Part shown: positions 33,294 to 43,517 of the stretch, piece by piece
How the letters are laid out: each line of letters opens with the position of its first letter
How positions within the stretch are numbered: the stretch's first letter is position 1
NCBI RefSeq assembly: GCF_000516985.1
Contig: NW_006917092.1
Span: forward strand, 1,318,619-1,382,618
Direction: 5' to 3'
Length of the DNA stretch: 64,000 nt
Source of the DNA: Pestalotiopsis fici W106-1
Lineage: Eukaryota > Ascomycota > Sordariomycetes > Amphisphaeriales > Sporocadaceae
The notes under the pieces: model-generated
The model's input: the letters and a program-made list of their open reading frames with translations, nothing else
Told to the model about the DNA's origin: nothing
Databases searched by the model: none
Position numbers and translations under genes: made by a program

Positions 33294-34517
33294 ATGTTGT
33301 TACATTGGCTGTCTTTTGCATGCGTGACGGCTGTTATCACGGCCTCGGCGATCCCTGCCCGAGACCCCCCTACCAGGGTCATTCATGAACGCGCTGAGAC
33401 ATGCACTCCGAAGGCGGGAGGCAGCGCGTCCACCGACGACGTACCGGCGCTGCAGTCGGCCATCACTAGCTGTCCGTCCGGGACTATTCTGATCCCGGCG
33501 TCGACGACGTATCATGTCAACTCGGTTTTCGACGTCAAGGGATGCTCGGGTTGTACGATTCAGCTCGAGGGCACGCTGCAGATGGCTTCCAGCACGGATA
33601 CATGGAACGGGCAGGACGCACAGATTTTAGTCGACGACATTACCGGCCTCAACATTGTGTCGTCGAGCGGCTCCGGCGTCATTGACGGCAATGGACAGGC
33701 CTCGTGGGATCGCTTCGCCGAGGACTCGTCCTACGACCGGCCCACCATGCTGTACATTGCCGGGTCGTCGAGCGACGTGGTCGTGCGCAACGTCAAAATG
33801 ACCAACGCGCCCAACGTCTTTGTGTCGGCCACGAGCGGCACCAGCAAGATCCAGCTCTCGAGCCTGGCGCTGAGCGCCGTGTCCACCAGCGACAACCTGC
33901 CCAAGAACACGGACGGCTTCGACATTAGCGGTTCCTACGTCACCCTGGACGACATCTCCATAGTCAATGACGACGACTGCATCGCCTTCAAGCCGGGCGC
34001 CAACTATGTGACGGCGACCGACATCACCTGCACGGGCGGCCACGGCATCAGCGTCGGCAGTCTGGGCAGCAAGAGCGGCGCCACCGACACCGTGTCCAAC
34101 GTCTACGTCGACGGCGTCACCATGGTGGACACGACCAAGGCCGCGGGCATCAAGCTGTACCCGGGCGGGACCGCCCACGGCACCGCCGTCGTGCGCAACG
34201 TGACGTTTGCCAACTTTGTCGTCGACGGCGCCGACTATGCCTTTCAGGTGCAGTCGTGTTATAACGAGGACGCCGACTACTGCGCCGCGTCGCCCAGCAC
34301 GGCCACGCTGACGGATATCGTCGTCTCGGGCTTCTCGGGGACTACGAGCGATAAATATGAGCCGACGGTGGCCAATATTGATTGCCCGGCAGACGGCACG
34401 TGTGATATTACCATGTCTGGCATGACTGTCAAGGCGCCCTCGGGAACGGGACGGTATCTATGTGCAAACACTCCTAGCAATCTCGGCGTTACATGCACAT
34501 CTGGCGCAAGTGGTTAG
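33294..34517 (+). CDS. secreted GH28 pectinase (polygalacturonase family)
   Basis: Predicted 407 residues, intronless, with a signal peptide (MLLHWLSFACVTAVITASA) and a likely Arg-containing pro-region. The right-handed beta-helix core has the GH28 hallmarks: Asn205-Thr-Asp207 (NTDGFDI), Asp227 and Asp228 in NDDDCIAF, and Gly-His250-Gly in GGHGISVGSLG. The usual RIK motif reads GIK (AGIKLYPGG, Gly285), so the substrate-binding Arg is replaced. Gene GC content is high, with strong third-position bias. GH28 enzymes hydrolyse alpha-1,4-galacturonic linkages in pectin outside the cell. The altered RIK makes exo- versus endo-activity and exact substrate uncertain. Converges on the unknown gene at 34650. 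Confidence 0.9.
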   Translation: MLLHWLSFACVTAVITASAIPARDPPTRVIHERAETCTPKAGGSASTDDVPALQSAITSCPSGTILIPASTTYHVNSVFDVKGCSGCTIQLEGTLQMASSTDTWNGQDAQILVDDITGLNIVSSSGSGVIDGNGQASWDRFAEDSSYDRPTMLYIAGSSSDVVVRNVKMTNAPNVFVSATSGTSKIQLSSLALSAVSTSDNLPKNTDGFDISGSYVTLDDISIVNDDDCIAFKPGANYVTATDITCTGGHGISVGSLGSKSGATDTVSNVYVDGVTMVDTTKAAGIKLYPGGTAHGTAVVRNVTFANFVVDGADYAFQVQSCYNEDADYCAASPSTATLTDIVVSGFSGTTSDKYEPTVANIDCPADGTCDITMSGMTVKAPSGTGRYLCANTPSNLGVTCTSGASG

Positions 34518-34649
34518 GTATACATGTACCAAGTTTGATTTCCCGAGTAAAGTAGCATTTTGCACAAAAGCCCTGCCTACCTATTCATCTACCATCTTAT
34601 ATATAGCAGACATGCTCGGGCAAACTTCGACCATCATTGTACAAACCTA

Positions 34650-35540
34650 TTATCCATACTGTCGTCTGTACCTTTGCACTTCCGCGTCGAGACCATGCTG
34701 AAAACGGGCCATTGAATTCTCGATTTCCATTTCAGCACTTGCCACTGCAAACTGTGCTTCTTCTGGGGACAGTACCGAATCCGCGTAGAAGCTACTTCTA
34801 GGTCTCGGAGTACTGGAAGCCCCATAAGTTCTGTGGGATGTGTGGGAATTCGACGCATTTTGAGTACTGGCCACTCGCTGACCATGGTCCATCTCGAAGG
34901 AGCGCATGATATTAGCATATCCCCATGACGGATCAGGCGGCTGCTGCATTGTTATGACGAACCGCCGCGCGTGGTCAGGCTGCAAACAATGCGAAAGGTC
35001 CCGGGCGCCCGCGAGAGATTGCCAGAACCATTGAATAGGCTGTTCTGTCCGGTGGCTTGCCGAAAAGCGACTACCGATAGACGGCAAGTCCCATTCTACC
35101 CAAGCCCAATCAAGATATCGTTGACAAAAGGCATCGTAGGCTGACCATCTAGAGTGTTGGTTGTCTTGCAGCTCGTGAGCCAGAACGCGCATGGCGTTCC
35201 ATTCGGCCCAGTTTCGTAGCCAGAGGGCCATGAAGACGGTGTCATCGTCCATGACTCCATACTCGTCTCTACATAGGCAATGCTGCCCATGGTTAATGTC
35301 TGGGCCGAGAGGAAAGTAAGGATATGATGGTTGTGATGGCCCCCAAACCTTGAAGCTGCAGCCACCAGGCAAAATGATTTCAGTAGTACCACGCATGCTA
35401 GTAAAAGGAGTTATCTGTTTTCGGTGAACGGGATGAGCTGGATTTTCTGAGCGTCGTCTGCCGAAACGACTTTTTATAAAGGACCGCCATTTTTCACCCA
35501 TAAAAGCTCGTCTTTTGTCGCCAGAGTCATCTTTACTCAT
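34650..35540 (-). CDS. conserved-looking protein of unknown function, Trp-rich
   Basis: A 296-codon intronless frame that reads as real protein. It has a basic start (SKDDSGDKRRAFMGEKWR), a central region rich in Trp, Asp and aromatic residues (DTVFMALWLRNWAEWNAM; FCQRYLDWAWVEWDLPSIG), and a Ser-rich and then alpha-helical C-terminus (EEAQFAVASAEMEIENSM). There is no signal peptide and no membrane segment. I recognise no family. It could be a lineage-specific cytosolic protein. An upstream exon cannot be excluded. Its 3' end lies 132 bases from the GH28 stop. Confidence 0.65.
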   Translation of the reverse strand: MSKDDSGDKRRAFMGEKWRSFIKSRFGRRRSENPAHPVHRKQITPFTSMRGTTEIILPGGCSFKVWGPSQPSYPYFPLGPDINHGQHCLCRDEYGVMDDDTVFMALWLRNWAEWNAMRVLAHELQDNQHSRWSAYDAFCQRYLDWAWVEWDLPSIGSRFSASHRTEQPIQWFWQSLAGARDLSHCLQPDHARRFVITMQQPPDPSWGYANIMRSFEMDHGQRVASTQNASNSHTSHRTYGASSTPRPRSSFYADSVLSPEEAQFAVASAEMEIENSMARFQHGLDAEVQRYRRQYG

Positions 35541-36657
35541 ACCTTGACCAAATTGTGACAGACGGACTCGTGAACAGAGTCATGAACGACTTTTCTTATA
35601 TTCTTCTGACTGTAACCGTGACAAGAAACACATCCTTCATGGTGGTGTTGTCCGGAGGAGAAAGCCTTGTGGACCAGATAGTCCAAAGTCATAGTGACGG
35701 ACGCAATTCATTTTGGTCTCATTATCCATGAAAGGTCGAGTCAACATTTGCACAAAGTTGGACTCGTCTTGTTCCACATAGGACATGCCAGTTCTGTGAA
35801 TACTAGATTATTGTTAGACGCTTCAATGCCTGCCTTCGATCAACTGTTGGCTGCTGTAGCATGAAGTTGAAAAGCTGGAGGAGCCATGTTTGTGTAATTG
35901 GTGGTACACATGCCACAGTCCCAGGTCTCGATAGTCTTGCCCGCCATGATTGGCAGGTTGTAATACAAGGTTTCCTTTGCAGACAATTTCCGCCAACTGA
36001 TTGGGCGTGCTCTGCCGTTTGTTGGGCTGCTGTCAAACAATGAACCCCCAGTTCCGTCACGGCATGTCGTGATAGCTCAGTGACGGGGCAAGGACGTTAA
36101 TGGCAATCGCTCGCGTGCTTCAACTGGGCGACTGGCTTTCAAAACAAATCCTCAAGTTGGTTGCTGCGATTCTTGTCGATTGAGTAGTCCACGATTACAG
36201 ACAAAAAGACCCATGTAAACGCACCGGGCAAAAGCAATTAGATATTTGCTAACTGGGAGCTGATTGTCGGAGATTGGGCATTCAATGTTGCGTGTTAAGG
36301 TTGATGAATGGAAGAAATGGTTGGGCGGCAAAAAGCGCCCGGTAGCTGAGTGCTTCTCTTCAGGTTCAGGGGGGTTTCAATCACTAAGATTAGTGCGGTG
36401 TAAGAGGCCCCCGGGAACGCCCCACTCACCTTTTTTTACACCGACGTTTGAGCCCATCTGCTTTGCGTTACATGCTCTGTGTATCCAGAGAGGTTGAACT
36501 TCTTAAAGGGACAATTGGGACAAAGAACGTGTCCTCTTTTCAAGTCACTATCTTAGACTGTCACGAGTAGCTAAGGAAGGTCTCTCCCACACTTGAAGCC
36601 TCTCCATCCAGACTGTCCAAGCCCCGAAATCCATATATATTGTCTCCGGGTACAATA
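35541..36657. other. intergenic region between divergent genes
   Basis: About 1.1 kb with short overlapping frames only. A stretch near 36070-36090 looks like a tRNA A box but has no partner B box or acceptor stem. No gene supported. Confidence 0.45.
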
Positions 36658-37633
36658 ATGGGATCCATGGTTGGGCAAACACTCGAGGCCACGATCCTGG
36701 CAGAGTTCGACCGCCGCCGCAAAGAGGGAGTCATATTCTATGATGACAACCCAGAGATACAAACTTACAACTTTAATGGCTTTCAGGTAAATAATTTCGT
36801 CCTTCAAGTTAAAGGACAAAGTGGCTAATCAGAGATATACAAAAAAGTTTGAATTTGCAGTAACCGCTGCTATAAGTAAGAAGCCATATATAAAGGACAA
36901 TGGTGACGAACCAGCACCCAATGGGACAACAGCGGCCAAGAGGCCTCCAGGCTATGCACCAGGTAGCGATATTGATATCTCGGGCTACGAGATTGGCGAC
37001 GTGAGCCCAACTCACCTTTGGGCTTTCAACAAATTCTGCATGTACCGGCCGCATCTGCTCTTGTTGACCAAGGACGGCTACCGGCGCCAATATGAGCCGC
37101 TGGACCTCGACGACATCCAGTCAGCCTGGGGCGCCCTTGAATCGCTGGGCTGGAACTACTTCATGTTCTTCAACTGCGGCAAGGAGGGCGGGTGCTCCCG
37201 GCTGCACAAACACATGCAGTTGACGCCGTATCTCAAGGACCGGCTCGCCCCGTGGCCGGAGAAGGTGGTCACAGCGGCATCGGCAAAGAAGCCGGCGGGC
37301 GTGCCGTACGAGTACATTCTCCGCCGCTTCGATGCCGATCTAGGGCCGAAGCAGATCACGGACATGTACGAGGGCATGATGAACGAGGCGGCTCGAATTC
37401 TTGGACTGGACCCGACTGCTCATATACCGCATAATTTCATGCTGGCGAGAAACTGGATGCTGGTCATTCCACGAACCAAGGCGGGATACGGTGGCGCCTA
37501 TTCAAATACGCTTGGAATGCTCGGCATGGTGTCCGTGGCAAATCGTGATGAGTTGAAGTGCTGGATGAGTCAAGGGCCGCACAAGATTATCCAGGAGCTT
37601 GGTGTTGCAACGTCACATACAAATGGGGCTTAA
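36658..37633 (+). CDS. APA2: Ap4A phosphorylase / ATP adenylyltransferase (HIT superfamily)
   Basis: Predicted 304 residues from two exons, 36658-36786 and 36848-37633, with a 61-nt intron (GTAAAT...AAG) that joins FNGFQ to FEFAVTAAI. It starts MGSMVGQTLEATILAEFDRR. The catalytic block is GGCSRLHKHMQLTP, with the H-x-H-x-Q triad at His163, His165 and Gln167. A conserved C-terminal block follows (HNFMLARNWMLVIPRTKAGY), matching the APA1/APA2 family (about 320 residues). The enzyme splits diadenosine tetraphosphate with phosphate to ADP and ATP, in the cytosol. The residues before HKH differ from the usual Gly-Ser-Ser/Gln pattern, so substrate preference may be altered. It converges on the DUF4804/MavL-like gene with about 250 bases between stops. 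The symbol marks the family, not proven orthology. Confidence 0.85.
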
Positions 37634-37881
37634 AGGGGGCAATTGCTTTTGAGGAAAGGCAGCCATTTTCTATTATTTGGTTCAATTGGGTACTAGAGCG
37701 GCATGCAAGGCGTCTGGACACAAAAGTCAATATATGATAGAGGATAAATTTGTCAGTGTAAAAGGATACATTCAGAGGGACGATAAGGTCTTTTTTATTT
37801 GCTTGATTCTAGATACTGCTATTCAGTAAGAGAACACGATTCCACAAATATCCCACGGTCCTAGTCAAGGCATCAACACAC

Positions 37882-39210
37882 TTATGGAAGTGTCTTGATG
37901 TTATCTAAGAACCCAGCATTCAAGATTGGATTGTGCAACTCGGCAATGGTTGACATGCAAGCCTGCGCCGGGTCACCGCTCGCCGACAAGCTGCCGCCCC
38001 AGTACTCGTTGCCCGGGAAAGAGTTGCCGTCCCATGCATACGATACTATAAGAAGCTCGTTCTGCTTGTGAGCCGGGAGCAAGGCACCAGGTGATCGCAT
38101 AGAGAATATGGCATCCATGTCCGCCTTGGCAGCCACGGCCTGCATGTCGTTGCGAACCGACTGCGGGACCGTAATGTACGAAAAGTCAATCGTGCCAATG
38201 TTGGCGTACTTGTCGTCATCATTCTCGTCATCCTCGATAACGTCCATGAAGCCTTCAATGTACGCCTCTGGAACCTTCTTGACGCCGGGGGGAGACCAGA
38301 CCCCGAGACCCAGCCCGACGACGTGCACGTAGGCCTTTTTGCCCGCCGCCTTGGCGCGGTCGTTGGCCTCGCACAGCAGCAGCTCGATGGTGATCTTCAT
38401 GCGCGCCTTGTACATGCTGAGGTTGAACGGGCGGCTGGGGTTCGGGCGCTTGCCGAAAAAGTCGGTAAACACGCGCGTCAGATCCGGGTGCTGCTTCGGG
38501 GAGCGGACGGCCGGCTTGCAAAAGACGCTGTCCATGCGGTCGTCGCGCTCGTAGCGCGCGCCCACGAGACCTACCACGATGCCCCGGGGGATAAAGGTGC
38601 CCTCCCTCATGGGCTGCCCATTGTTGTAGCGGTTGCCGTCATTGATAAAGTAGCTCGGCCCGCTGACGCCCAGCAGGCTGCCCAGCATGATCTCGTCGTA
38701 CGACAGGTAGTCCTTGAGCTTGAGCCACCTGCTCGAGACCTCGGCGTCGGTGCCCACGCGGTCCCACTCCCTGAACAGAGAGCCGACGCTGGTGCCATCG
38801 CGGAGGATCGTCATGTCACGGCCGCCCATGAACATGAGTGGCCGCTTCTCGACAAGCCGGCGCACCTGCTGCTGCCAGGTCCACGATGCATCGTCCTTAT
38901 ACAAGTGCCTTTCTATGTCGCTGCCATGCTCGCGCTTGTGATCCAAGAAGTTCTTGACCAGGTCTGGATACCTGTGATGGACAATGATGCGTGTGTCTGC
39001 GGCATCCTTTTGGATCTGAGCCTCGTCAAATCTGGTAATTTTGTTGGCTTCTACAGGGAGCAGGTCGGCCACTGTTTGCATCTCAGCGTCGCCGCTGCTG
39101 GGTCCTGGAAGACGCCTGTATTGCATAATGTTTGACATCTTGTAATAAAGGGACTTTGAGGAAAGAAGTCTTTTTGAAGTAAATATTGGACGGCAGTAGT
39201 GTTTTAGCAT
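37882..39210 (-). CDS. DUF4804/MavL-like protein, putative ADP-ribose-processing macrodomain-type fold
   Basis: A 442-codon intronless frame. Residues 1-24 (MLKHYCRPIFTSKRLLSSKS...) have Arg, Lys and Ser and no acid, like a mitochondrial presequence. Met25 could start a cytosolic form. The readable blocks are LMFMGGRDM (126-134), SYFINDGNRYNNG (186-198), GTFIPRGIVVGLVGARY (204-220), AYVHVVGLGLGVW (293-305) and YAWDGNSFPGNEYWGG (391-406). From memory these match the DUF4804 family, which includes the Legionella effector MavL, an ADP-ribosyl hydrolase. The Asp/Asn/Gly-rich blocks fit a phosphate- and ribose-binding site. This assignment is recall plus motif reading, not a search. A TATA-like element lies about 85 nt upstream of the first ATG. 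Confidence 0.75.
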   Translation of the reverse strand: MLKHYCRPIFTSKRLLSSKSLYYKMSNIMQYRRLPGPSSGDAEMQTVADLLPVEANKITRFDEAQIQKDAADTRIIVHHRYPDLVKNFLDHKREHGSDIERHLYKDDASWTWQQQVRRLVEKRPLMFMGGRDMTILRDGTSVGSLFREWDRVGTDAEVSSRWLKLKDYLSYDEIMLGSLLGVSGPSYFINDGNRYNNGQPMREGTFIPRGIVVGLVGARYERDDRMDSVFCKPAVRSPKQHPDLTRVFTDFFGKRPNPSRPFNLSMYKARMKITIELLLCEANDRAKAAGKKAYVHVVGLGLGVWSPPGVKKVPEAYIEGFMDVIEDDENDDDKYANIGTIDFSYITVPQSVRNDMQAVAAKADMDAIFSMRSPGALLPAHKQNELLIVSYAWDGNSFPGNEYWGGSLSASGDPAQACMSTIAELHNPILNAGFLDNIKTLP

Positions 39211-39289
39211 CTATGATGATGTGTTTGTGAGGTGGTTGGTTTGAATTGTGGTTTTTGATTTGGACTTACATATTTGTAGGAAGCTGGAT

Positions 39290-39301
39290 CTTATATATAT
39301 A
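39290..39301 (-). promoter_or_regulatory. TATA-like element upstream of the DUF4804/MavL-like gene
   Basis: An alternating TA run (TATATATATAAG on the - strand) 80-90 nt before the ATG at 39210. The spacing favours use of that first ATG, and so the presequence-containing form. Motif evidence only. Confidence 0.4.
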
Positions 39302-40811
39302 CATTGTAGGCAGCAGCGCTGAATGATGTCTCTAGGCTGTGTGGCTTGCACCTTGTATCATCACATCATGACTTGTTCATTACTTTATTCATTATTTGTC
39401 GCAGTAAGCCAAGAATGAATTATAAGAAAATTGATCTGGGCGACAAAGGAACCCTAGCACAATTTATTGTGTACAATGACAAAGATTTTGTTTCATGACT
39501 CCTCGCCGTTCACATTGATGCAAGTGGAGTTTCATATGTACCTACTCGCACTTGACTAGCGTGGATGTTCAGAACAGAGGCTAGATCCATGGGAATATAC
39601 TCTGCACATATACTTGCAGCTCCAACTTGAACGATGCTCACGTTTCTGTTTGTATCTTTTGGTGAACATTTCGAAAATATGAAAAAACTTATACGCACAT
39701 TCACGGATAATGAATTATCTGAGGAGCCCCCGGATCATCCACAAGAACCATACAATCTATAAAACCTTCCTCATATCACTCGATCATTTCGCACCGACTT
39801 TTCTGCTGGAGAAGGGGAAAGACGGCGGTCCACTGAGTAGCCCGAATGGTCTACAGTCTCATCTCTTCTTTATAACATCAGCTCTCGCTCTCTTACAGTA
39901 TCTTGATCTTTGGGCCTTGATCCGTTTGGGCGAAGAGCTATTCCAATATCCGGCCAGTAGCTGAAGACGTCCACCACGTCGGTGAGTCTGGCATAGCTCC
40001 CAGTACCGGGTGGCGTGCGGCTATAATTGAGAGCTTGGAACTGATATCTAGTGTCATATCGAGCGCGGCCACTTGCACGCCCCAATGAAGCGCCTTTCGA
40101 AGAGATGGAGAACAATGTACACACTAGGGAGGACACCAAAAGGATCACGATGGAGAAGCAGCATCAAGTTGAACAATAAAAAGGTCCTCTCTATTTGCGG
40201 CACTGTCGTCTAGTAGCTCTGTCGCTATCGGATGAACACCTTGGGCACTCATCCCAGAATAAGGGTATCATCATGTCTAAAACCGATGGCTGGCCTTCGC
40301 CCTCCGCAAAAAAACCATGCAATATCTCACAACAAGCGCTATCCAATGGCATCAATTTTTTTGATGCAGCGCCTCGCTTATCCCATCGTCGCATAAGCTG
40401 TCATCCATCTTGCTCCATGCCTCATGCAATAAGTATACCGGAACGCCGGGGCTTTTGTGTCTGATGCGAGAACTCCACCCTTCTCGTCTGCCCAATGTCC
40501 CAACCCAAGTGAAAGCAGATGAAAAATGTATAAAAAGTACAGGTATGAAAATGCTTGCCTCTGACAAGAGGATACGCAATACGCCGCCGTTTTCCCAAGA
40601 CATTGAGTCCATCGGAAGAAGTTGTGTGTAGTTTTTCTTCTTGCGTAATATGAGAAAAGAAAATGTTGACATATGAGATATGCGTTGGCTTTCCAGTTCG
40701 AAGTAATAGTTAAGATACATGTCGGAAGCTGTTGTGATGCTGATAGTTGTCGTGGATTAGACACAAAGGAATTATATGTGAAGTGTGTGATATTTTCAAG
40801 TCGATTGCGAC
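39302..40811. other. intergenic region, no gene supported
   Basis: About 1.5 kb. A 92-codon - strand frame (40148-39870) begins with a signal-peptide-like hydrophobic stretch but has few Cys and no family. I do not call it. The rest is short overlapping frames and the 3' UTR of PNG1. Confidence 0.4.
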
Positions 40812-42260
40812 TTAGAAGCCTCGCCGCGAAGGATCCTGGGGATCCTGGAACTGCTGGTTCCTGCGGCCATTCTCGCCACGAGCGGCCACCCATTCGGCGT
40901 TGCCGCTCTGTCTTCCAGGTTGCTCGACCGGTAGCTTGTGGTCGTCGCTCGAAGGCACTTGGTTTGGCGGTGGGCGGGTGGGAGGAACCGGCAGTGCCGC
41001 TTGCACTCTTGGGAAAGGTCCTGGGACCATGTTTGTTACGGCTTGCGTGATCGAGGCCAAGACATAGCCGCGGAGTTCTCGATCCTCCCTCGAGTCCTCC
41101 TTCTCGAGAGCAAAGCGTTGGTCCTTGCTCAAGTTGGCTCTCCGCAATTGCTTGATCTCCTGCATTATATAAAGCATAACCTCTTCTGGGCATCTTTTGC
41201 GCTCGGCAGCGTGTTCGCTCTTTCGCACATAGCGGCGAGTGACATCAGTAGCACCTTCGATGCTAAAGGCGATGCAGTAGGACATTTGCTTGCCCCATCC
41301 TTCAGTGTAGAGTCTCGGGTTATCCCAGGCCTCTTCGCAGGCGTCGACGTGTATCCAACGCTGCTGATGATCCGAGTATACTTCAGTCCAGATATGGTCC
41401 TCGGCGTTCCAAACCCATCTTACTCTGCCACCGACTGCTCGGCACAGCATGGAAAAGGCATTGGCCCACTCGCCGCAACGACCTCTCCTCGTCTGCAGTA
41501 GCTGCCAGACATCGCTGTATCGTGGGAACCGTTCAAATGCCCTGCAGACCTGGTTGGAGCACTCGTACAGCTCGACACGCATTGCACCACGAGCACTTTC
41601 CTCGGGGGTTGGTTGGGTCATGCCTCTAGCGATAGTCGGCGCCAGACAGACGGGACATGGCGGGTTGTTGACCCATGTGAAGAACGTCCGCTTAAACCAC
41701 CTCAGCAATGCGCGAATGACGCAGTCTTGGTGGCCCCATTCAGGTTTCCGGCCATCGCCCATGCTTTCTGCTTGAGCTTGTAATACCTGGCTCTCCTCTT
41801 CGGCCTCGCTGTAGATCCTGTCTAGCGGGATAACCTGCAGAGCCTCGTCTAGCAGTCCGGGGTTCTCGTACTTGGTAGGTGTTGCTGATAGTGCAATCAT
41901 AAGATTGCGGAACTTTTGTGACTCGCGATCATGAGCTGCGGGCTGCGTTGGAATCAAAGGCAAGTGGCGCAACGATGAGTACGATGGTGGCATCGGAGGA
42001 GCGGCCGAGTGGCCCTGCGATTGGCCGTGTGATGTGGTTGGCCTGCTGTGGTCTGGCGAGAAGGGTGAGCCCAGGTTAGAATGCGAAGACGATTCCCTGA
42101 GAGCCGGCGACTCTGCCCGCAACCTGTCGGCACGCGCTTGTCGCAAGTCATTCATACGTCTTGTGCTCATGAGTTGCTCAAACTGAGCAGTAAGTCCGCG
42201 GGCCCAGTCATCACCATAGTCGCCCTGGTTCTGGGGGGTCTGGCTGCCCTGACCGTCCAT
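40812..42260 (-). CDS. PNG1: peptide:N-glycanase (PNGase, transglutaminase fold)
   Basis: Predicted 482 residues from Met at 42260 ([12 protein letters not shown]). An in-frame ATG at 42344 would add 28 unconserved residues. After a Ser/Pro-rich N-terminus comes the transglutaminase-like core. It has two CxxC-type zinc pairs (CPVCLAP; CSNQVC), the nucleophile Cys262 in [10 protein letters not shown], His289 in EDHIWTEVY and Asp306 in [17 protein letters not shown], so the Cys-His-Asp triad is present. The tail is Pro-rich and disordered. PNGase removes N-glycans from misfolded glycoproteins exported from the ER, in the cytosol, with Rad23 and Cdc48. The Neurospora protein has been reported as catalytically inactive, while here the triad looks intact. 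It is followed upstream by a very long non-coding stretch. Confidence 0.92.
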   Translation of the reverse strand: MDGQGSQTPQNQGDYGDDWARGLTAQFEQLMSTRRMNDLRQARADRLRAESPALRESSSHSNLGSPFSPDHSRPTTSHGQSQGHSAAPPMPPSYSSLRHLPLIPTQPAAHDRESQKFRNLMIALSATPTKYENPGLLDEALQVIPLDRIYSEAEEESQVLQAQAESMGDGRKPEWGHQDCVIRALLRWFKRTFFTWVNNPPCPVCLAPTIARGMTQPTPEESARGAMRVELYECSNQVCRAFERFPRYSDVWQLLQTRRGRCGEWANAFSMLCRAVGGRVRWVWNAEDHIWTEVYSDHQQRWIHVDACEEAWDNPRLYTEGWGKQMSYCIAFSIEGATDVTRRYVRKSEHAAERKRCPEEVMLYIMQEIKQLRRANLSKDQRFALEKEDSREDRELRGYVLASITQAVTNMVPGPFPRVQAALPVPPTRPPPNQVPSSDDHKLPVEQPGRQSGNAEWVAARGENGRRNQQFQDPQDPSRRGF

Positions 42261-43496
42261 CGTGATGGTATTGGTTAGGTGTGTATAAATAGTAGTGTAA
42301 GAATTGGTCTCAGTAACGACTGTCGAGGTTTGAAAAGTTGGCAAGTGATACGCCGCAGCAGACGATTACCAAATGGCAACAATTACCACAGCGTTCGAAG
42401 CCGGGAGAGACAGTCGAGACCAGTCGTGTAGGGTGGTCGATAAAAATGGCTGCGCGGCGATCAAAAGTCAGGCTCGTTTGGCCTAGCCGGTCCTTGTTAT
42501 CTCCCCACGGATTGCATTCGTCGTATTTGCCAGCCGAGGTCTTCTTGGTGAGATGGAAGAGAGTCAATTATCCGAATCCTGGTCCTCCACGAAAGAACAA
42601 CAGTCGAATCGTCGTCGTTGGTCGTCGTCAATGAGATCGGGGGGTTGACGAAGTAAAAAGGAGCGACAGAACAGGTCGGTTGGTTCGGCGAGGATGGATG
42701 GATTGTCGTCGATGGTTGATATTTGGTATGAATTGGGATGTAGAGGTGTGAAGAGGGAGAAAAAGAGAGGTTTCTAGGCAGGCCACGACAACCTCAACGG
42801 GGGCAGGGGACCGTTACGTAGCAAAGGAAAAGAGCACGGTAAATGGGGGAGGGGGGGTCCTGTCCTTTACAGCAAGCAGGGTTTCAAGGAGGAAAACGAT
42901 TATTAGATGATAGAGTCTGTGGACACGAGTGGATGGCGAGGTTGCGTGGACCTGTCCGGCTTGGGAGATGGGGAGATGGGGGGTGACGGGGGTGGTCGTG
43001 GTCGCAGTGCGTAAGGTAGTTTAGTTGGAGGTGCGAGGATCACTGGGGACCAGCGGCGACGAGGACGAGGGCGAGGACGTGGAACCCCCATTAGGACTGG
43101 GACGAGGTACGTGGCGCTACATCACTTCAGACAGGTCCATGGAGCGGCAGAACGGCAGCCTAAATCCACTGCACTGTGGTAATCTGGTTGATGCAGTGGT
43201 CCGGTAGCAGTGGTCAGCTCTACTGGAAAGGTACACCAAATACATTCATATCCCCTGCCGCAGGGATTCAATTGATTTGCCCGGAGCTACCAACCCAAGT
43301 TAGATATGCCGACTAAGAATTTCTCTACTGCTACACAGTGAGCAGAAATATTTGTAATTAGATCTCTGTGAAAATACCACTGAAATGCAACTGACTGCGA
43401 GGGTTCCATTCTGCTATCTAGGCGGTGCGAAACATGGAAGGCGACAGACACTCAGCACAGCCGGCCCAACTTGTCCCATATGTCAGGCCAGGCAGA

Positions 43497-43517
43497 AAGA
43501 GAGAGAGAGAGAGAGAG
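43497..43517 (+). repeat. GA dinucleotide repeat
   Basis: About ten tandem GA units in the gene-poor region, followed by a purine-rich stretch. A simple microsatellite. Confidence 0.85.

Noticed and set aside
36070..36140. tRNA-like A box (TAGCTCAGTGAC)
   Set aside because: No GTTCRANNC B box at the right distance and no acceptor-stem pairing.
39870..40148. 92-codon - strand frame with hydrophobic start, considered as a small secreted protein
   Set aside because: Few cysteines and no homology recalled. A short frame with a hydrophobic start is common by chance.
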